A DNA stretch of 36,087 nucleotides from Butyrivibrio sp. (GTDB lineage Bacteria; Bacillota; Clostridia; Lachnospirales; Lachnospiraceae): assembly GCA_017634825.1 (NCBI GenBank), contig JAGBMP010000126.1, positions 1-36,087 on the forward strand, in the 5' to 3' direction. Every line of letters starts with the position of its first letter. Within the stretch, counting starts at the first letter, position 1. The notes beneath the pieces were generated by a model. The model was not told where the DNA came from. It saw only the letters and a list, made by a program, of their open reading frames with translations, and ran no database searches. Made by a program: the position numbers and the translations under genes. Of the stretch, positions 32,272 through 36,087 are shown piece after piece.

Positions 32272-33222
32272 ATGGTACGCAAAGAGGAACTGACTTACAA
32301 ATCACGAGACAGACAGACAATGCTTCATGCGATTAGATGGATTCCGGAGGGCGAACCTGTTGCCATTTTGCAGATTATCCACGGAATGCAGGAATACATC
32401 GACCGCTATGACGAGTTTGCAAACTTCCTGGCTGAGAAAGGAATTCTTGTAATCGGTAACGATCACCTTGGACACGGCGGTTCTGTCGGAGAAAGAGGTA
32501 CACTCGGTTACTTCTGCAAGAACGACCCTGCTACGGTTCTGGTTCGTGATGCACACAGACTTAAAAAGATGACCCAGGAAGATTACCCGGGAGTTCCATG
32601 CTTTATCCTTGGACACAGCTTTGGCTCATTTGTTGCCAGAGAGTACATTACAAGATACGGAACAGGTATCAAGGGTGCGATCATTCAGGGAACAGCTTAT
32701 ATGCCAAGCGGAACAGTCAAGAGCCTTGGCGGCCTTGTTAACTTCCTCCAGGTGGTTATGGGCGAGAAGTACCGCAGCACCATGGTTAATAATATGGCGT
32801 TCAAGGGCTACCTCAAGAAAATTCCTAACCCGAGAACTCAGCAGGACTGGCTCTCACACAACGAGGCCAGCGTTGATAAATACATCGCCGATCCGGCTTG
32901 TAACTTTGTATTTACATTAAACGGATTCAAGACCATGGCTGAGCTCCTTAAGAGAATTCAGGACACTGACAAAATGGAGGATATACCCAAGGATCTTCCT
33001 ATCCTTATCACTGCAGGTAAGGAGGACCCTGTAGGAAACTACGGTGAGGGACCAGAGAAGCTCTACAATATCTACAAGAACGATCTCCATCTAAAGAATG
33101 TTGATATCAAGCTTTACGACGGAATGCGTCATGAGCTTCAGCAGGAGATAGGCAGAGAACAGGTATTTGCGGATCAGTATGAGTGGATCAAGAAAGTGGC
33201 AGGCAGTGGATCAGGTAATTGA
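32272..33222 (+). CDS. alpha/beta hydrolase, serine-aminopeptidase-S33 / monoacylglycerol-lipase-like
   Basis: 316 residues, cytoplasmic. The Hydrolase_4 pattern is clear: ILQIIHGMQEYIDRYDEFAN, then GNDHLGHGGSVGERG and the nucleophile elbow LGHSFGS with Ser116. The likely triad is completed by Asp252 (AGKEDPVGNYGEG) and His287 (DGMRHEL). Such enzymes act as lysophospholipases, monoacylglycerol lipases or general esterases; the substrate is not evident. Strong GGGGAGGA site before the ATG. The next genes follow at short distances and may share its transcript. Confidence 0.88.
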   Translation: MVRKEELTYKSRDRQTMLHAIRWIPEGEPVAILQIIHGMQEYIDRYDEFANFLAEKGILVIGNDHLGHGGSVGERGTLGYFCKNDPATVLVRDAHRLKKMTQEDYPGVPCFILGHSFGSFVAREYITRYGTGIKGAIIQGTAYMPSGTVKSLGGLVNFLQVVMGEKYRSTMVNNMAFKGYLKKIPNPRTQQDWLSHNEASVDKYIADPACNFVFTLNGFKTMAELLKRIQDTDKMEDIPKDLPILITAGKEDPVGNYGEGPEKLYNIYKNDLHLKNVDIKLYDGMRHELQQEIGREQVFADQYEWIKKVAGSGSGN

Positions 33223-33235
33223 TACATCAAAAATA

Positions 33236-33697
33236 ATGGTGAGGTGTGCTTACCATTCTGATTGGGACGGGGCGATGAAGCTTGCATGGGATACCTTTGT
33301 AAGGTTCGACGCCCCTGACTATTCTCAGGAAGGAATTGAGAATTTCTACAAATTCGTCAATGATGATATGCTGAGAAAAATGTTCGTGGCGGGCCATTAT
33401 CAGTTGTTTGTAGCCGTGGACAATGACAAATATGTAGGTATGCTTTCTTTGCGTGAAAAGAAGCATATCTCTCTTTTGTTTGTGGATGAGAGATACCACA
33501 AGCATGGAGTGGCCAGTGCCCTTATTACCTTTGTCTGCAGATATGCGGTTTTGGAGGAAGGAGTGGACAGGCTCACTGTAAATGCATCTCCCTATGCAGT
33601 GGATTTTTACCACAAAAAGGGCTTTAGAGATCTTCAGGGCGAGACCGAAGCCGACGGTATCAGGTACACGCCTATGGAATTATTGCTTAACAACTAA
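33236..33697 (+). CDS. GNAT-family N-acetyltransferase
   Basis: About 153 residues from the ATG at 33236, where the domain starts (MVRCAYHSDWDGAMKLAWDT). It continues with the acetyl-CoA-binding strand and loop ISLLFVDERYHKHGVASALI (Arg/Gly-x-Gly/Ala type) and the late helix VNASPYAVDFYHKKGF, a standard GNAT ending. It transfers an acetyl group from acetyl-CoA to an unknown amine. The start is uncertain: the frame is open back to 33167, inside the hydrolase gene, and no strong ribosome site precedes any candidate, so translation may be coupled to the hydrolase. Confidence 0.82.
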   Translation: MVRCAYHSDWDGAMKLAWDTFVRFDAPDYSQEGIENFYKFVNDDMLRKMFVAGHYQLFVAVDNDKYVGMLSLREKKHISLLFVDERYHKHGVASALITFVCRYAVLEEGVDRLTVNASPYAVDFYHKKGFRDLQGETEADGIRYTPMELLLNN

Positions 33698-33716
33698 GAG
33701 GAAAAGGGTATTTGTA

Positions 33717-34496
33717 ATGGGAAAAATTTTTGATCTGGACAGCCCCCTTATCAGAGGGTTAAACAAGTTTGCCGACGTAATGTGGCTCAACATTCTGGTT
33801 TTGATATTTGGGATTCCGCTTATTGTTGAGCAGTTCTTTATGTTGGGACCCATCATGTATGATGGCGCAGATGCGGTTTTTAATTATGTCTTATATGCAT
33901 GGCTGTTTGGAATCGTTTGTTCAATACCACTTGGACCGGCACTGACAGCAATGCATTTTGTGCTGCTCAAGATTGTCAGGGAAGAAGAGAGCTACATCAC
34001 AAAGACCTTCTTCAAATCCTTTAAAGAGAATTTTGTGCAGAGTGCCATCCTTCAGGTGATTCAGTTTGTGGCTGGCGGAATCATTGTTATCGACTTCATT
34101 CTTATGAAGGGCCAGAGCCCTGTACTGAGATATGTGACCATGGCTGTGGGAATTATCCTGTATTTTGCAGCACTTTACATTTTCCCGCTTCAGTCAAAGT
34201 TTGAGAACAAGATAGTCGGAACTATCAAGAATTCTTTCCTGGTTTCAATTATGGCGCTGCCCAGAACTTTTGCTATGGCCATCGTGACACTGCTTCCGTT
34301 TTTGTTCCTTTATTTCTTTGATATGAAGGTAGTCCCAATCCTGATCCTTATTGGAATCGCAGGCCCGGGCTATCTTTGCGCAGCACTTTACAATGATACG
34401 TTCAAAAAGTTCGAGCCCAAGGAAGAGACCTTAACAGAAGAGCAGGAGCTTGAAAACGCAATAAAGAAGATAGATGACGGAGAAGATACTGACTAA
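33717..34496 (+). CDS. DUF624 (YesL-like) integral membrane protein
   Basis: 259 residues from the ATG at 33717 (AAAAGGG site). It begins KIFDLDSPLIRGLNKFADVM and continues with the helix LNILVLIFGIPLIVEQFFML, the pattern of DUF624/YesL proteins, with about five or six hydrophobic segments and an acidic, Lys/Glu-rich cytoplasmic tail. YesL-type genes often occur with LplB/LplC-type sugar transporters or polysaccharide genes, but the function is not known. Here it sits 11 bases before a membrane sensor gene, so the pair may work together at the membrane. Confidence 0.82.
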   Translation: MGKIFDLDSPLIRGLNKFADVMWLNILVLIFGIPLIVEQFFMLGPIMYDGADAVFNYVLYAWLFGIVCSIPLGPALTAMHFVLLKIVREEESYITKTFFKSFKENFVQSAILQVIQFVAGGIIVIDFILMKGQSPVLRYVTMAVGIILYFAALYIFPLQSKFENKIVGTIKNSFLVSIMALPRTFAMAIVTLLPFLFLYFFDMKVVPILILIGIAGPGYLCAALYNDTFKKFEPKEETLTEEQELENAIKKIDDGEDTD

Positions 34497-34507
34497 GAGA
34501 GGCGAGT

Positions 34508-35947
34508 ATGAAGAGATCTCATCTGAGATGGCTTATTCCTATAGTTTTGTATTTTATTGCTGTAACTGTGATACTGACATTTTACAGAGGTATCATATAC
34601 AGCCGGGCAGCGACCTCCAAGCTTACGGATATTGCTCTGGCGATCGGAGAGGAAGTTCGTAACAGGGACATAATAATAAGCGATGCAACATCTGCTATTA
34701 CTGTGTCCGGCAGAGCTATGGAACTGTATACCATGAATTACAACGATGCTCAGATCAGATCTTTTCTAAAGGCCCTTATAGATGAAACAGAGTTCAGAGA
34801 TGCTGTTGTCTGTGATGAAGAAGGCAATGGCTACAATTACGCGGGAAAAGCAGTTTCTATAGGTGATAAGGAGTTTTTTCCATATATCACGTCTGAGTAT
34901 TCAAGGGGCGGAACCGGTATTGTTCTGCCTGATCGCAGCGATAATTCAAGAAACACAGAATGCCTTTTGATCTCCGGCATAAGATTTGCCAACAGAGACC
35001 GGGGATATCTGATAGGATATCTTCCTATCGAGGATCTGGCGGATCAGCTGTTCAGAGATCGCTATATCATAGATGTTTTGGGCATTGTCACAATAAACGG
35101 AGATATTCTGTCGGATAACAGTAAATCCGATCCAAATGATTTCAGTAAATCGGTGTCTTTTTGGGAGCAGCTTCCTCCCGGAATTTCAAGAGATACAATA
35201 AGGCTTAGTATTTCGCAAAAAAATGTATATCTGGGGCCCATAAACGGCTATGGCTATATTATAGTTTCCCCTATGTCTTCTGCCGGTACAGCCGGAATAG
35301 CCCTTATCAAAGAAGAAACCATGAGGTTTATGACCCGGGATACCATGGACAGCTATAGAAAAGGGGCCTTTAAGCTTATTCTTGCTTCCGGGCTTCTTAT
35401 AGGGCTTATACTGCTGTCATATTTTTTGAGTGATCTTTTAGAGAAGCGGGCCAAGGAAAAAATATATGAAGCCCATGAACGGGATGAACTGACCGGTCTT
35501 ATGACCAGGGAATCGGCGATGGGCGAGATCAAAAGCTACACAGAGACAGTAGACGGAAGAGGTCTTTTATTCCTGCTTGAAATAAATGATGTTCAGGCGG
35601 CGCGAGAGAAGAAAGGCGATACGTTTGCCGATGAAAAGCTCAAGGAGTTTGCCTCATCTTTATACGGACGATTCAGATCCACTGACATTGTCGCCAGGTT
35701 CGAAGATGACAAGTTCATGGTCTTTTTAAAGGACATCCATGACCAGAAGGATGTCAGGAAGCAGACCGATGAAATGCAGCTTTTCTTACACGATACCAGA
35801 TTCATTGATGCCGATAAGGAAATTACGGTAAATGCCGGAGCGGCAATGTATCCGGACAACGGCAGAAATATAATTGATGTGGTGACGGCTGCAGAGAGAG
35901 CCCTTAAGAGATCCAAGGTTGTCGGAAAGGGCATATTGTCTTTTTAA
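34508..35947 (+). CDS. membrane sensor with degenerate GGDEF domain
   Basis: 479 residues. Two membrane helices (about 7-26 and 288-308) flank an extracellular sensory region of some 260 residues that resembles a Cache-type domain (DAVVCDEEGNGYNYAGKAVS, EFFPYITSEYSRGGTGIVLP). After the second helix a GGDEF domain starts in the usual way (HERDELTGLMTRESAMGEI) but the signature is EDDKF at 399-403 in place of GGDEF, and the metal-binding LxxxDID block reads LEINDVQ. Diguanylate cyclase activity is therefore unlikely; a c-di-GMP/GTP-binding or protein-interaction role is possible. Start supported by GAGAGGCGAG upstream. Last gene in the window. Confidence 0.85.
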   Translation: MKRSHLRWLIPIVLYFIAVTVILTFYRGIIYSRAATSKLTDIALAIGEEVRNRDIIISDATSAITVSGRAMELYTMNYNDAQIRSFLKALIDETEFRDAVVCDEEGNGYNYAGKAVSIGDKEFFPYITSEYSRGGTGIVLPDRSDNSRNTECLLISGIRFANRDRGYLIGYLPIEDLADQLFRDRYIIDVLGIVTINGDILSDNSKSDPNDFSKSVSFWEQLPPGISRDTIRLSISQKNVYLGPINGYGYIIVSPMSSAGTAGIALIKEETMRFMTRDTMDSYRKGAFKLILASGLLIGLILLSYFLSDLLEKRAKEKIYEAHERDELTGLMTRESAMGEIKSYTETVDGRGLLFLLEINDVQAAREKKGDTFADEKLKEFASSLYGRFRSTDIVARFEDDKFMVFLKDIHDQKDVRKQTDEMQLFLHDTRFIDADKEITVNAGAAMYPDNGRNIIDVVTAAERALKRSKVVGKGILSF

Positions 35948-36037
35948 GAATAAAGCAATATACAAATTGCACAGTGATATTTTCTTTTCTTCGTCAACAT
36001 TTCGAACAATGGTGTCAATTCAGATTTTTCTTGGCAG

Positions 36038-36085
36038 ATTGGCTAAGGAAAAATAAAATATTTGTGAAATTGGTGAATAGCCAAT
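36038..36085. repeat. 8-bp inverted repeat at window end
   Basis: ATTGGCTA (36038-36045) and TAGCCAAT (36078-36085) are exact reverse complements separated by 32 AT-rich bases. The remaining sequence after the sensor gene (35948-36087) has no coding potential I can support; it may be the promoter region of a gene beyond the window. Confidence 0.4.
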
Positions 36086-36087
36086 AA

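Overview
The window looks like a chromosome segment of a plant- or fungal-polysaccharide-degrading Clostridia species, most likely Lachnospiraceae (Butyrivibrio/Pseudobutyrivibrio type). I infer this from the gene content: split transketolase, AraR-type GntR regulator, LplA/LplB/LplC-type oligosaccharide importer without its own ATPase, SEC-C-tagged methionine aminopeptidase, EIIC_2-type membrane protein and DUF624 protein. Rho-independent terminators, strong Shine-Dalgarno sites and some TTG/GTG starts fit as well. No rRNA, tRNA, CRISPR array or intact insertion sequence was seen. No gene-free stretch exceeds 300 bases.

Layout. 1-1166: 3' part of an rlmD-type 23S rRNA methyltransferase, a possible small remnant ORF and a terminator. 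1167-2692: divergent DinB-like and LysR-type genes. 2693-4125: an AT-rich patch with a promoter inside a duplicated motif, a small coiled-coil/HTH gene, an internally shortened ORF6N gene and an orphan gene; it looks horizontally acquired. 4211-6567: a compact three-gene operon of EIIC_2 membrane protein, membrane-anchored Mrr-type nuclease and OGG-type DNA glycosylase. 6746-12760: a pentose operon (araR, FGGY kinase, araD, transketolase N and C halves, rpe) that carries L-ribulose to xylulose-5-phosphate and into the non-oxidative pentose phosphate pathway. 12757-13617: an AraC-type regulator, tail-to-tail with rpe and divergent from the next gene.

13763-23822: a beta-glucan-type utilisation locus. 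It has a large secreted GH5 enzyme with CBM-like repeats, two ABC permeases, a lipoprotein binding protein, a LacI-type regulator and a cytoplasmic GH30 enzyme. Four copies of the palindrome AAAAACGTTTTT (the third with one mismatch) lie between these genes, which suggests a local regulon: extracellular cutting, import, then intracellular trimming.

23853-29155: a phosphonate-type ABC transporter (phnD, phnC, two phnE) followed directly by a cytoplasmic 5'-nucleotidase-family phosphoesterase. Its promoter lies inside an inverted repeat, its leader holds a short ORF overlapping a terminator-like hairpin, and a second terminator separates phnD from phnC. No C-P bond cleaving gene is present, so an imported phosphate ester is a plausible substrate. 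29182-32188: map and metG. 32272-35947: an alpha/beta hydrolase, a GNAT acetyltransferase, a DUF624 membrane protein and a membrane sensor whose GGDEF domain has lost its signature residues. The last 140 bases hold only an inverted repeat.

All functions come from reading motifs by eye; no database search or folding program was run.
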